The notes under the pieces: model-generated | What the model was told of the DNA's origin: nothing | The model's database searches: none | Seen by the model: only the letters and a program-made list of their open reading frames with translations | Assembly: GCA_028692275.1 (NCBI GenBank) | Contig: JAQUXR010000003.1 | Span: 62,001 to 126,000, forward strand | DNA length: 64,000 nucleotides | DNA from: Frisingicoccus sp009929615 | Lineage (GTDB): Bacteria; Bacillota; Clostridia; Lachnospirales; Lachnospiraceae | Reading direction: 5' to 3' | Program-made: the position numbers and the translations under genes | In this document: piece after piece, positions 24,713-33,014 of the stretch | Numbering within the stretch: the first letter of the stretch is position 1 | How the letters are laid out: each line of letters starts with the position of its first letter

Positions 24713-24770
24713 TTAGTTCAAACTAACTCTTGCTTTTATGTTTATACCATACCTTGATGCTATTTTGCAA
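24713..24770 (-). promoter_or_regulatory. YbaN-operon promoter with TTAGTT-CA-AACTAA operator
   Basis: On the minus strand TTGCAA (24770-24765) and TATAAA (24746-24741) are 18 bases apart. Fourteen bases after the -10 box begins the palindrome TTAGTT-N2-AACTAA (24713-24726), in the expected start-site region. The 17 bases AATTAGTTCAAACTAAC (24711-24727) occur again, identically, at 59102-59118. Confidence 0.65.
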
Positions 24771-24785
24771 GTCTTTTTATAAAGA

Positions 24786-24821
24786 AAAACGGATGCTGAA
24801 ACCTAAATTTCATCATCCGTA
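24786..24821 (-). terminator. Terminator of the surface-protein gene
   Basis: On the minus strand an ACGGATG.TGAAA stem (one mismatch) with a 6-base loop is followed by TTTTTCTTTA. It lies 29 bases after the stop codon at 24850. Confidence 0.75.
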
Positions 24822-24849
24822 TCCCTATTTCCTAATATTTTAATATGAT

Positions 24850-25503
24850 TTATCGCTCCTCTTTGCGAAAGTGTACCACCAGTATACTGCCCATACATAC
24901 TATAGAAGCTGCCAGCAAAATACCCCAAAGCATCAACGGTCTATCATCCCCCGTATTCACAGAGGTTGTATTTTTCTTTGCAGCTTCTGTGCCCGATGTT
25001 ATTGTTGGCTGTGTTTCTGGCGCCGGTTCCGTTGTGGGAGTTGTTTCCGCCTCTTCCACTTCCAGTTCTACTTTCCGTGCCGTTACAGGAGCCATTGGTT
25101 CACCGATAACAAAAAGCATATATGGGGAAAATTTCACACCCGTCAGGGTCATATCCACTTTTGTCCCATTAACAGGAGCATTGACCGGGTCATATAATCC
25201 ACCGTCTTTATGCATGAGCACTGCTGTTCCGCTCATACTGTTATTTAATTCCGCCTTCAGGGAAACATCGCCTTCATCCCTTATAATCACCGGATTACCA
25301 TTATATGTTGGTGTAATATCGGATGCATAGATGCCGTATACCGGATAAGTTTGATTATTGCTTACAGCCTGATATACAGGGGCGTCGCTTTTATTAAAAT
25401 CATCCGGATGCATCCCCGGATAAAAATATATGTTCTCCCTACCATCCGTTATTTCCCCTGCTGCCTCTCCGTCTTTATATATAGTGCAGATTCGGCTGTG
25501 TCG
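24850..25503 (-). pseudogene. C-terminal, frame-shifted part of the surface protein, with cell-wall sorting-like tail
   Basis: An open frame of 218 codons including the stop, with an internal ATG at 25413. Upstream of that ATG the frame still reads as protein (TIYKDGEAAGEITDGRENIY, directly before FYPGMHPDDF) as far as an in-frame stop at 25504-25506. It overlaps the last 29 bases of the preceding open frame. The product ends with a Thr/Glu/Pro-rich stalk, then SVNTGDDR, a hydrophobic helix and FRKEER, the layout of a sortase-type sorting signal of the (K/N)TGD variety. I read this as the missing C-terminus of the Cys/His-repeat protein, separated by a one-base-type frameshift. If the ATG at 25413 is used it could still be translated alone, but without a signal peptide. 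No good ribosome site precedes that ATG. Confidence 0.7.
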
Positions 25504-27031
25504 TTAATCCAATACCATATTGATAGACAACTCCATCAATCTTTATAAATTCGCCCGCTTTATCCATCAGTGTTTTAAAATTATCTAAACCATACATTTT
25601 GTCATCGGAAATCCAGGTCCACTTTTCATTTATAAAACGAATATTTCTGCCTTTTTCTCCACCCATCCAGACTAAAGCACCTATCGATGCAAGATACTTC
25701 GAACCATTGATTACTAAAATTTCACCCGCTTTTATACCGCCGTACTCCGGTCTTGACTTTCTCAATGCTCCTCCATTCCATACTTCTACATCCTTCACTT
25801 CTGCATTATTAGCATTTGGAAGGCCTGCTTTCACTGCATAGGCCACATCTTCTATCGTTATTGTATATTGTTTCTCAGTTAAAATCGTACCTGCTTCAAA
25901 TCCATGTCCACTTGCAGTAAGTTCATACGTCCCTGCATCGTTTGAACCTTTTGCTGCTATTGTCGTTTTAGGGTTAATCAAAATCGAAACTAGCTCTGAA
26001 GGATATTCTTGTTTACCCGGTTCATATATTGCAGTGCAGATGTACTGCTTATGTACATTACTATCATCCGTTGTTATTTCAATGCTTGAACCTGTCGCAT
26101 TGGAGATAACATTCCATTTATCAGCCCCTTCGCTTTTTTCACTCCATTGCAATGTATGGGTTGCAGCATCTGTTGCGAAGGATGCTGTTAAAGTAACCTT
26201 GTTCCCTTGATTGACTGTTACTTCGCTATCATTTTGGCTTACTGTTGTACCTGTTGCTGTTATTTCAGGCGCAATCATAATCGGAGCAACATATTTTTTT
26301 GGTTCAATGGTACATCCTTTTTTTGCTATTCTTATTCCATTTGGTAAATTAATCTCAAATAGATAACGCCCTGCTATACCACTCACCTCGTCCACTGTTC
26401 CGTCCACTGCCGCTATAAAAGCTTCTGGTCCATCAGTAATTGTTGGCTGAGTTTCAATCGTGAGTTGTGCAATTGTTGTACCGGGATATGCTTTATTCAA
26501 TGCGTCTGCAAATCCATTTATACTAAGAAGCCATGCATCCTTTATCCAAGTTTTTAAATCATCCTCTGTATTTGCAGTTGTAGAAGGAACTGTGCATTCT
26601 GTACCTGTTATAAGCGTCTCTATACTTGGTGTGCGTTGAAGTGCAACAGCCTCCCCATTGTAGTTACAAGGAGATCCTTTAACATAGCCGCATGTTTCAT
26701 CATGAATTCCCTCTGCATGCTTGCAGCTCGTGCCCTCTACTGCCGGCTGATAACTGCAGGTCCCGTCTGTACAGCTATGGGTACAGCCACCTTCTGTCAA
26801 ATAACCACAAGTCTCATCATGCTCATGGTCACAGGGTATTTCCGTCTGCTCTGCCTTATATCCACAGTCTTCGTCATGATTTTCCCCATGCGTACATGCA
26901 GCTGCTTCCCTATAACCACAGGAACTGTCATGGGTATGCTCATCTTCTGCCATGGCAGCCGCTGGTATAACCCCTATCACTAAAGCAACTGCTAATATGA
27001 TTGTGAAAATCGATTTCATTTTTCTTTTCAT
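25475..27031 (-). CDS. Secreted Cys/His-repeat surface protein, N-terminal part (frameshifted before its wall anchor)
   Basis: A 518-residue product with a clear signal peptide (KRKMKSIFTIILAVALVIGV, cleavage near AMAEDE). Residues about 30-135 carry five Cys/His units of the pattern C-x-H-x(n)-H-D-x-x-C-G-Y (HDSSCGY, HDEDCGY, HDETCGY, the variant DGTCSY, HDETCGY), which could bind metal or form disulfides. The remainder looks like Ig-like/bacterial surface domains (about 240-360 has the VTLTASFATDAATHTLQWSE type strand pattern). It stops at HYI without any anchor. The following frame continues with matching protein text and ends in a sorting signal, so this is probably a damaged wall-anchored protein. 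ATG has GGGAGG upstream. Confidence 0.75.
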   Translation of the reverse strand: MKRKMKSIFTIILAVALVIGVIPAAAMAEDEHTHDSSCGYREAAACTHGENHDEDCGYKAEQTEIPCDHEHDETCGYLTEGGCTHSCTDGTCSYQPAVEGTSCKHAEGIHDETCGYVKGSPCNYNGEAVALQRTPSIETLITGTECTVPSTTANTEDDLKTWIKDAWLLSINGFADALNKAYPGTTIAQLTIETQPTITDGPEAFIAAVDGTVDEVSGIAGRYLFEINLPNGIRIAKKGCTIEPKKYVAPIMIAPEITATGTTVSQNDSEVTVNQGNKVTLTASFATDAATHTLQWSEKSEGADKWNVISNATGSSIEITTDDSNVHKQYICTAIYEPGKQEYPSELVSILINPKTTIAAKGSNDAGTYELTASGHGFEAGTILTEKQYTITIEDVAYAVKAGLPNANNAEVKDVEVWNGGALRKSRPEYGGIKAGEILVINGSKYLASIGALVWMGGEKGRNIRFINEKWTWISDDKMYGLDNFKTLMDKAGEFIKIDGVVYQYGIGLTTQPNLHYI

Positions 27032-27138
27032 CTGCCTGTCCTCCCACGCTGGTATTTATTGACCCAAATCCACCTCTATTATACAAGAAAATTTTCGCCT
27101 TGGGTACTGACCTAAAGGTAAGTCTTATGCTGTAAATA

Positions 27139-27168
27139 AAAACGCAGCCCTTTTTGGACTGCGTTTTA
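27139..27168 (-). terminator. Terminator of the aconitase-family gene
   Basis: On the minus strand AAAACGCAG-YCC pairs around the loop AAAAA with one mismatch, followed by TTTTTATTT. It lies 17 bases after the stop codon. Confidence 0.8.
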
Positions 27169-27184
27169 AAATTCATATTATCTT

Positions 27185-29467
27185 TTATACACGATTATAA
27201 TTGATAAGACATCCTTTCAGGATAATCTCTCTTTCCTCATCCGTTAATTCTCCAAGAGACATGGTAAACGGTACCAGTGTTTCACCAACTTTATAGGCTG
27301 CAATACTATCCGCTTTTTCTTCAACTGCTTTTTTAATATCCGGCACAAAGATATAATCACCATTAACAAATGGTAAATCTCCCTTTGGAATGATAAATGG
27401 CAGCATACCCCAGTTAATGAGGTTTGAACGATAACGTTTTGTTGCATATTCATTGGCAATATTGGCCCATCCGCCAAGAACCTTCTGACAGGATGCAGCC
27501 TGTTCACGGGCTGAACCGTCCCCAGGTTTTACTGCAAAAATAGTGCTTCCTACACCCAGATTTCCTTCGCCTGCTTCAGGGAACTGTGTGTGTACGGTTG
27601 CCATAACCGGTTTGATTTCAGGAAGTGCTTCCAGTGGACAGGTTCCCGCTTCAATAGCTTTCTGAGCAACCTGTACTTCTTTCGCTTTACCCACATAAGA
27701 TGGGTCTTTTCTTGAAAGTGTAAACTCTGCCAGTCCCAATGGGTTGGAACGATAGGATGAAGTTTCTCCGGACGGAATTAATTCATCTGTTGTAGTTACA
27801 GGGTCATGAATCTCACAGACAACCTTCAGAAGCATGTTCTGAGGCAGCGGAGACATCGCCGGCCAATCCTTAATGTTTGGTCCAAGCTTAATCTCTGCAT
27901 CCGGGTCAGCCACACCATGACTGTCAAATACACGATTTTCATAAATCGTTTTATCAAAGAAATATTTTGGTTTTGTATAATTCACATCAATATCTGTTGC
28001 AGGGGTTAAATAGCCTTTATTTGCTGCTGTTGCAGCAATAGAGCGGGCATCCATAAGGGCAACGGAAGCCACCTGGCCATTCTGAATCTTAGAGCCTTCA
28101 CGATTCGGGAAGTTTCTTGTTGAATGACGAATGCTGAGGGCATTATTCGCCGGTGTATCTCCGGCACCAAAGCAAGGACCACAGAAAGCTGTTTTTACGA
28201 TAGCACCTGTAGACATCAATGTTGCTACAGCACCATTCTTCACAAGTTCCATATAAATCGGTGTACTTGCCGGATATACGCTCAGTGTGAATTCATCCGG
28301 TCCAATACTTGCACCCTTAAGGATATCCGCAGCATCACAAATATTCTCAAAACCACCGCCGGCACAGCCTGCGATAATTCCCTGTTCAACATAAAGTTTT
28401 CCATTACGGACTTTATCCTTTAATGTAAAATCCACCTGTCCATCAAGACTGACAAGGGCACGTTTTTCACAGTCATCCAGAATGTCCATCAGATTGGCAT
28501 TCAGTTCTTCAATCGTATAGGTATTGCTTGGATGGAATGGCATAGCAATCATAGGACGAATGGCACTGAGGTCAATCTCAATCATTCCGTCATAATATGC
28601 CACCGGTCCGGGATTTAATTCTTTATAATCTTCAGAACGTCCATGAATATCATAGAATTCTTTAATCTCATCATCTGTTCTCCAAATAGAAGAAAGACAG
28701 GTGGTCTCTGTGGTCATTACATCCACACCAATACGGAAATCCGCACTCAGGGAAGATACCCCCGGTCCTACGAATTCCATAACCTGATTCTTAACATAAC
28801 CATTATCAAATACTGCACCAATAATCGCCAGTGCCACATCCTGAGGACCTACACCGATAATCGGCTTGCCTTTCAGGTAAACACCGATAACCCCCGGCAT
28901 ATTGATATCATAGGTCTGATTCAGCAGCTGTTTTACAAGTTCTGGGCCACCTTCGCCCATAGCCATGGTTCCAAGGGCACCATAACGGGTATGACTGTCA
29001 GAGCCGAGAATCATACGTCCGCCGCCTGCCAGCATCTCTCTGGCAAACTGATGGATAACTGCCTGATGGGGTGGTACATAAATACCGCCGTATTTTTTAG
29101 CACAGGTCAGACCAAACATATGGTCATCTTCATTAATCGTACCACCAACTGCACAAAGACTGTTATGGCAGTTTGTCAAAACATAAGGTACCGGAAACTT
29201 CTCCAAACCTGAAGCTCTCGCCGTCTGAATAATACCTACAAAGGTAATATCATGGGAAGTCAGCTTATCAAACTTGATTTTCAGCTTCTCCATACTGCCG
29301 GAAGTATTATGGGCTTCCAAAATACCATAGGCAATCGTGTTCTTTCCTGCTTCTTCTTTGGAAATTTCTTTTCCTGTTTTTGCTGCAAGTATCTGTTTTA
29401 CATCACCAGCATCTTCAACAATCTCTGTACCATTAACAAGGTATACACCATTCTCGTATAATTTCAC
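27185..29467 (-). CDS. Aconitase-family hydratase
   Basis: A 760-residue aconitase/isopropylmalate dehydratase superfamily enzyme, soluble and cytosolic. It has the GSDSHTRYGALGTMAMGEGG substrate loop, a cysteine in AGCAGGGFENICDA and the paired iron-sulfur cysteines in CGPCFGAGDTPANN, so a [4Fe-4S] cluster is expected. The C-terminal swivel domain carries SSYRSNPLGLAEFTL and KRYRSNLINWGMLP. It is the family often annotated simply as hydratase in Lachnospiraceae; citrate/isocitrate isomerisation is the best guess, but another hydroxy-acid substrate is possible. The start is GTG (29467) with AGGAGG upstream. No citrate synthase or isocitrate dehydrogenase is in the window. Confidence 0.88.
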   Translation of the reverse strand: MKLYENGVYLVNGTEIVEDAGDVKQILAAKTGKEISKEEAGKNTIAYGILEAHNTSGSMEKLKIKFDKLTSHDITFVGIIQTARASGLEKFPVPYVLTNCHNSLCAVGGTINEDDHMFGLTCAKKYGGIYVPPHQAVIHQFAREMLAGGGRMILGSDSHTRYGALGTMAMGEGGPELVKQLLNQTYDINMPGVIGVYLKGKPIIGVGPQDVALAIIGAVFDNGYVKNQVMEFVGPGVSSLSADFRIGVDVMTTETTCLSSIWRTDDEIKEFYDIHGRSEDYKELNPGPVAYYDGMIEIDLSAIRPMIAMPFHPSNTYTIEELNANLMDILDDCEKRALVSLDGQVDFTLKDKVRNGKLYVEQGIIAGCAGGGFENICDAADILKGASIGPDEFTLSVYPASTPIYMELVKNGAVATLMSTGAIVKTAFCGPCFGAGDTPANNALSIRHSTRNFPNREGSKIQNGQVASVALMDARSIAATAANKGYLTPATDIDVNYTKPKYFFDKTIYENRVFDSHGVADPDAEIKLGPNIKDWPAMSPLPQNMLLKVVCEIHDPVTTTDELIPSGETSSYRSNPLGLAEFTLSRKDPSYVGKAKEVQVAQKAIEAGTCPLEALPEIKPVMATVHTQFPEAGEGNLGVGSTIFAVKPGDGSAREQAASCQKVLGGWANIANEYATKRYRSNLINWGMLPFIIPKGDLPFVNGDYIFVPDIKKAVEEKADSIAAYKVGETLVPFTMSLGELTDEEREIILKGCLINYNRV

Positions 29468-29480
29468 AGGTTTTATCCTC

Positions 29481-29942
29481 CTATTCTACAGCCACATGGC
29501 TCATCAATATTTCATAAAGTTCAGGATAACTCCGCTTCATTCGAATCGGTTTGTATTCTTTATCCAAAAAGCAGTGGGATGTTTCTCCGCTGCATCTGAG
29601 TTCACCGGTTTCATGGTCCATCACTCTGTAGGATAAAAACATCTTCACTCCGTTAAACCGGGTAATCTTTGTATAAATATCCACAATATCATTATAATGC
29701 ACCATCGTCTTATAATCGCAAGAAGCAGATAATACGGGAATCATAATTCCCAATGCTTCCACATTCGCATATGAGTAGCCGATTTCCTCCATGAAATTCA
29801 TCCGTGCTTCTTCAAACCAGCGTATATAGTTGGAATGATGAATAATTCCCATCTGGTCGGTTTCATAATAATGAGCACGGCGTTCATATAGGCTCTCTTC
29901 CGGTTCCTTTTCATCCTGATTTTCAATAATTATCTCTCTCAT
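29481..29942 (-). CDS. Acyl-CoA thioesterase, YbgC/4-hydroxybenzoyl-CoA type hot-dog fold
   Basis: A 153-residue single hot-dog domain. Residues about 23-47 hold the family signature HYYETDQMGIIHHSNYIRW, with the catalytic Asp in TDQMG. The following SASCDYKTMVHYNDIVDIYT strand is typical. It hydrolyses acyl-CoA thioesters; chain preference cannot be read from sequence. It is 14 bases upstream of the aconitase-family gene on the same strand, so co-transcription is likely. ATG 29942 has AGGAGA upstream. Confidence 0.88.
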   Translation of the reverse strand: MREIIIENQDEKEPEESLYERRAHYYETDQMGIIHHSNYIRWFEEARMNFMEEIGYSYANVEALGIMIPVLSASCDYKTMVHYNDIVDIYTKITRFNGVKMFLSYRVMDHETGELRCSGETSHCFLDKEYKPIRMKRSYPELYEILMSHVAVE

Positions 29943-29969
29943 CTTTTGTATCTCCTGACCTTAACTATA

Positions 29970-30302
29970 TTACCATACAAAAATGTATTGAACAAGAACC
30001 ATATATAAAAGTGTTCCTCCTGCAATACTCAAAAGAACATTCTTTTTCCACCGGTGAATAAATACAATAAACACAATGGCAATCAATTCAGGAAGGCCAT
30101 GGCTGCTCCCAAATACATTGACATCCTTCAAACAATAAATAACCAGAAGTCCTATGACCGCATAGGGTAAAACAGTTCCCAGATACCGGATAAATTCCGG
30201 TGTTTCTTTATTCTCCGGAAATAAAATAAAAGGCAGAAACCGGGTAAGCATCGTTCCCAACACACACACACCAATGGTTATACAGGCCTGCAAATCTGTC
30301 AT
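29970..30302 (-). CDS. azlD: Branched-chain amino acid exporter small subunit AzlD
   Basis: A 110-residue membrane protein with about four helices and the AzlD signature MLTRFLPFILFP near the N-terminus. I choose ATG 30302: it overlaps the azlC stop by four bases (ATGA) and has GGGGGTGAAGG inside the azlC tail; a longer open frame upstream simply reads through azlC. AzlCD pairs export branched-chain amino acids or their analogues; AzlD is the small partner. Both subunits look intact. Confidence 0.9.
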   Translation of the reverse strand: MTDLQACITIGVCVLGTMLTRFLPFILFPENKETPEFIRYLGTVLPYAVIGLLVIYCLKDVNVFGSSHGLPELIAIVFIVFIHRWKKNVLLSIAGGTLLYMVLVQYIFVW

Positions 30303-30997
30303 GCCTTCACCCCCTTTTGAAGCGGCTTCTTCATCGCCGAGAGGCATATAAGAATACCAATCATTGCCGGAATCAGAAAGGAACTGCTTCCAAAAAGAAT
30401 ACGGCATAAAAGGGTTACTGCCAGACCGATTATCGCCGGCCGGTGTTCCTTTGTATCCTGCCACTGTCCTACAAAGATAACAACAAAAAGAGCTGTCAAA
30501 ACAAAATCCAGACCCTTTGTATTAAAGGAAATCATCGTTCCGATAAGGGAACCGATACCACTTCCCGTCACCCAGTAGCACTGGTCAAGAAGCGTCACCC
30601 AAAACATATACCATGTCCGTGATACACTCTTTTCTCCATCCAGGGTACATAGTACGGAAAAGGTTTCATCTGTAAGACCAAATATCAAATACGGTTTAAA
30701 TTTCCCGGTGCTTTTAAACTTCTCCAACATGGACAAGCCGTAAAACAAATGTCTTGCATTGACCATTAGGGTCATCATCAGGGCCGCTATCGGATTAAAA
30801 GCAGTAACCAGTAAGGAAATGGCTACATACTGCATAGAACCTGCATAAATAAACAGGCTCATCAGCAATGCCCATCCAATGCCGTATCCCTTTTCATTCA
30901 GTAATATTCCAAAGGCTATTCCAAGAAAAATGTATCCAGTCATAACCGGAATCGTTTTTGGAAAAGCCAGTTTCAATGTTTTTATCTGTTCACTCAT
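30299..30997 (-). CDS. azlC: Branched-chain amino acid exporter large subunit AzlC
   Basis: A 232-residue inner-membrane protein with the AzlC signature TIPVMTGYIFLGIAFGILL and SLFIYAGSMQYVAISLL. It forms a heteromeric exporter with AzlD, encoded immediately after. The ATG overlaps the stop codon of the AI-2E family gene by four bases (ATGA). No lrp-like regulator sits beside it. Confidence 0.93.
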   Translation of the reverse strand: MSEQIKTLKLAFPKTIPVMTGYIFLGIAFGILLNEKGYGIGWALLMSLFIYAGSMQYVAISLLVTAFNPIAALMMTLMVNARHLFYGLSMLEKFKSTGKFKPYLIFGLTDETFSVLCTLDGEKSVSRTWYMFWVTLLDQCYWVTGSGIGSLIGTMISFNTKGLDFVLTALFVVIFVGQWQDTKEHRPAIIGLAVTLLCRILFGSSSFLIPAMIGILICLSAMKKPLQKGVKA

Positions 30998-32397
30998 ATC
31001 TCATCGTCATCGCGTTCTTTCTCCTGTTCTTTACGCAATGCCTGTTCCTCTCTTTTTTTCTCCCGTTCAATGCTTATATTCTTATAGCTGCCATATTTTT
31101 CCCGCCGCTCTTTACGGGTATCCACATCCCCGGAATTATAAACCAGCTGTTTAGTTTCTGTATCGTACCGGTCTGAACTGATATAAGGCTTTGTTTCCAA
31201 CGGCATATGCTTCTTATACAGGGTATACTCAATAAAACTCTTTATAAGATAGTAGATGACTGCAAATACCGGCACTCCAAGAAGCATTCCCGGAAAGCCG
31301 AAAACACCGCCACCTAAAAGAATTGCAAAGACAACCCAGAAAGGGGACAGTCCTGTGGAATTCCCAAGAATCTTCGGTCCAAGAATATTTCCATCAATCT
31401 GCTGAAGGATAACAATAAAAACAAGAAATATAATGCCCTGTCTTAAATCTGTCAGACTGATTAAGATAACACTCGGTACTGCACCAATGTATGGTCCAAA
31501 AAATGGAATAATATTGGTTACACCTACAATAACGCTGACAAGCAGTGCATAAGGCATATCGATAAGACTCAGCACGACAAAACAAACAAGACCGATAATC
31601 GCTGAATCAATTAATTTTCCTGAAATAAAGCCACCAAAAATCTGATTACAGTGGCGGGCCACATCCACCATTGAATTGGCTGTATCCGGTTTAAACAGGG
31701 CATAAGTAATCTTCTTTGCCTGACCGGTAAAGGTTTCCGCACTCATCAGCACATAGATGGAAATAATAGCTCCTACGAGCAGGTTATAGAAAAATCCGAA
31801 TACATTCATAACACTCATTGTAAAGGTGTTAATGCCCACTCGAATCTGCGGATATAAATCATTCTTCATCCAGGTCTGAAGGTAGTCCAGTCCCTGGTTT
31901 ACCAGGCTCTGTATATCCTGGGAAAATTTACTTTCTGACTGCAGGTGGCCGAACCACTCTCCGATCTGCCTTGTATAGGATGGAAATCTTGCAATAATCA
32001 GTGCAATACTTCGAACTAACTGGGGAACAATCATATAACCCAGCACAAAAAGAACGGCCACCGCAAAAACCATAGCACCGCCTATTGAAATATTTCGAAC
32101 CAGTTTTTTCGTTTTCAGCGGCTTTTTACTTTCTTTAAAAACACTCAGTTTCATCAAAAGCCTCTGAAAAAATTCAACCACGGGAAGAAGCACATAGGCA
32201 ATAACAATTCCCGTGATAACCGGGGCTAAAATACGAAAAAGCGTACCAATCGAATGTTTTATCGCATCCCATCTGAAAAGTACAAATATAAAAATGCCGC
32301 CGACAGCAATAACAAAAAGATATATCATTGCCTGACGAATAATAGTTTTTAATGACATTTTTCCTGTTTCTTCTTTTTTATTGCTGTTCTCCGACAT
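30994..32397 (-). CDS. AI-2E family (PF01594) membrane transporter
   Basis: A 467-residue membrane protein with an N-terminal pair of helices, a soluble amphipathic segment (about 130-190) and a C-terminal group of helices with the conserved GVTNIIPFFGPYIGAVPS and LGGGVFGFPGMLLGVPVFAV. It ends in a charged, Lys/Arg/Glu-rich tail of about 60 residues. The family includes proteins proposed to export autoinducer-2 or to act as Na+/H+ antiporters; substrate is unknown here. I choose ATG 32397 with GTGAGG before it; a GTG at 32406 is also possible. It overlaps the end of the PAP2 gene by 20 bases. Confidence 0.85.
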   Translation of the reverse strand: MSENSNKKEETGKMSLKTIIRQAMIYLFVIAVGGIFIFVLFRWDAIKHSIGTLFRILAPVITGIVIAYVLLPVVEFFQRLLMKLSVFKESKKPLKTKKLVRNISIGGAMVFAVAVLFVLGYMIVPQLVRSIALIIARFPSYTRQIGEWFGHLQSESKFSQDIQSLVNQGLDYLQTWMKNDLYPQIRVGINTFTMSVMNVFGFFYNLLVGAIISIYVLMSAETFTGQAKKITYALFKPDTANSMVDVARHCNQIFGGFISGKLIDSAIIGLVCFVVLSLIDMPYALLVSVIVGVTNIIPFFGPYIGAVPSVILISLTDLRQGIIFLVFIVILQQIDGNILGPKILGNSTGLSPFWVVFAILLGGGVFGFPGMLLGVPVFAVIYYLIKSFIEYTLYKKHMPLETKPYISSDRYDTETKQLVYNSGDVDTRKERREKYGSYKNISIEREKKREEQALRKEQEKERDDDEI

Positions 32398-32998
32398 TTT
32401 CCTCACTCTTTTCCGGACTATTCTGCAGTTTCACCATTTTCTTATGATAATTATTCTTTCGAATCTTTTTATAAATCGTACATACAATCCACGCACTCAG
32501 CATACCGAGCAATATTCCTGCAATAACATCCGACGGGAAATGAACCGCCACATAAAGTCTGGACCACGCAATCGCCGCTGCAAGAACAACAGATACCGAA
32601 CCCAGACGGCGCAGATTTTTATTGTCTGCTGACCAGCACAGGGCACACGCCGCTGCAAAGGAACTGCAGGAATGACCCGATGGGAAAGAAAAATCACTCT
32701 GTCTTTCCAACAGAAGAATCAAATCACCAAACTGGTCATAAGGCCTGATTCTTGCAACAATATTTTTCAAGGCTACATTTGTAATCAAAGCGCCTACAGC
32801 TAAGGCCAGCAATCCGCAAACTCCCATCATTCTGGTTCTCTTTGGAATAAGAAGTAAAATACATAGAGCTATCCAGAACCATCCGGAATTCCCCAGATGA
32901 CTGATAGCTACTAAAGGCCCGGTCAGCCAGTCAAAACGCAGATGCTCCTGTATGAAAAGCAGAATCCTGTAATCTATCTGTGTAATAAATTCAAACAT
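32378..32998 (-). CDS. PAP2 family phosphatase
   Basis: A 206-residue membrane protein with the three-part acid phosphatase signature: KNIVARIRPYDQ, FSFPSGHSCSSFAAA (catalytic His) and SRLYVAVHFPSDVIAG (His nucleophile and Asp). Six membrane helices are likely, with the active site outside. Such enzymes dephosphorylate lipid carriers such as undecaprenyl pyrophosphate or phosphatidic acid. Its ribosome site GAGAGGAAA overlaps the stop of the radical SAM gene. Confidence 0.9.
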   Translation of the reverse strand: MFEFITQIDYRILLFIQEHLRFDWLTGPLVAISHLGNSGWFWIALCILLLIPKRTRMMGVCGLLALAVGALITNVALKNIVARIRPYDQFGDLILLLERQSDFSFPSGHSCSSFAAACALCWSADNKNLRRLGSVSVVLAAAIAWSRLYVAVHFPSDVIAGILLGMLSAWIVCTIYKKIRKNNYHKKMVKLQNSPEKSEENVGEQQ

Positions 32999-33014
32999 AT
33001 CTCATTTCCTCTCT

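Noticed and set aside
26636..26983. Plus-strand open frames over the Cys/His repeats
   Set aside because: They are antisense shadows of the repeat codons and have no ribosome site.
30303..30464. Longer N-terminus of azlD
   Set aside because: This stretch is the azlC coding region in another frame; the ATG at 30302 has the ribosome site and an ATGA overlap.
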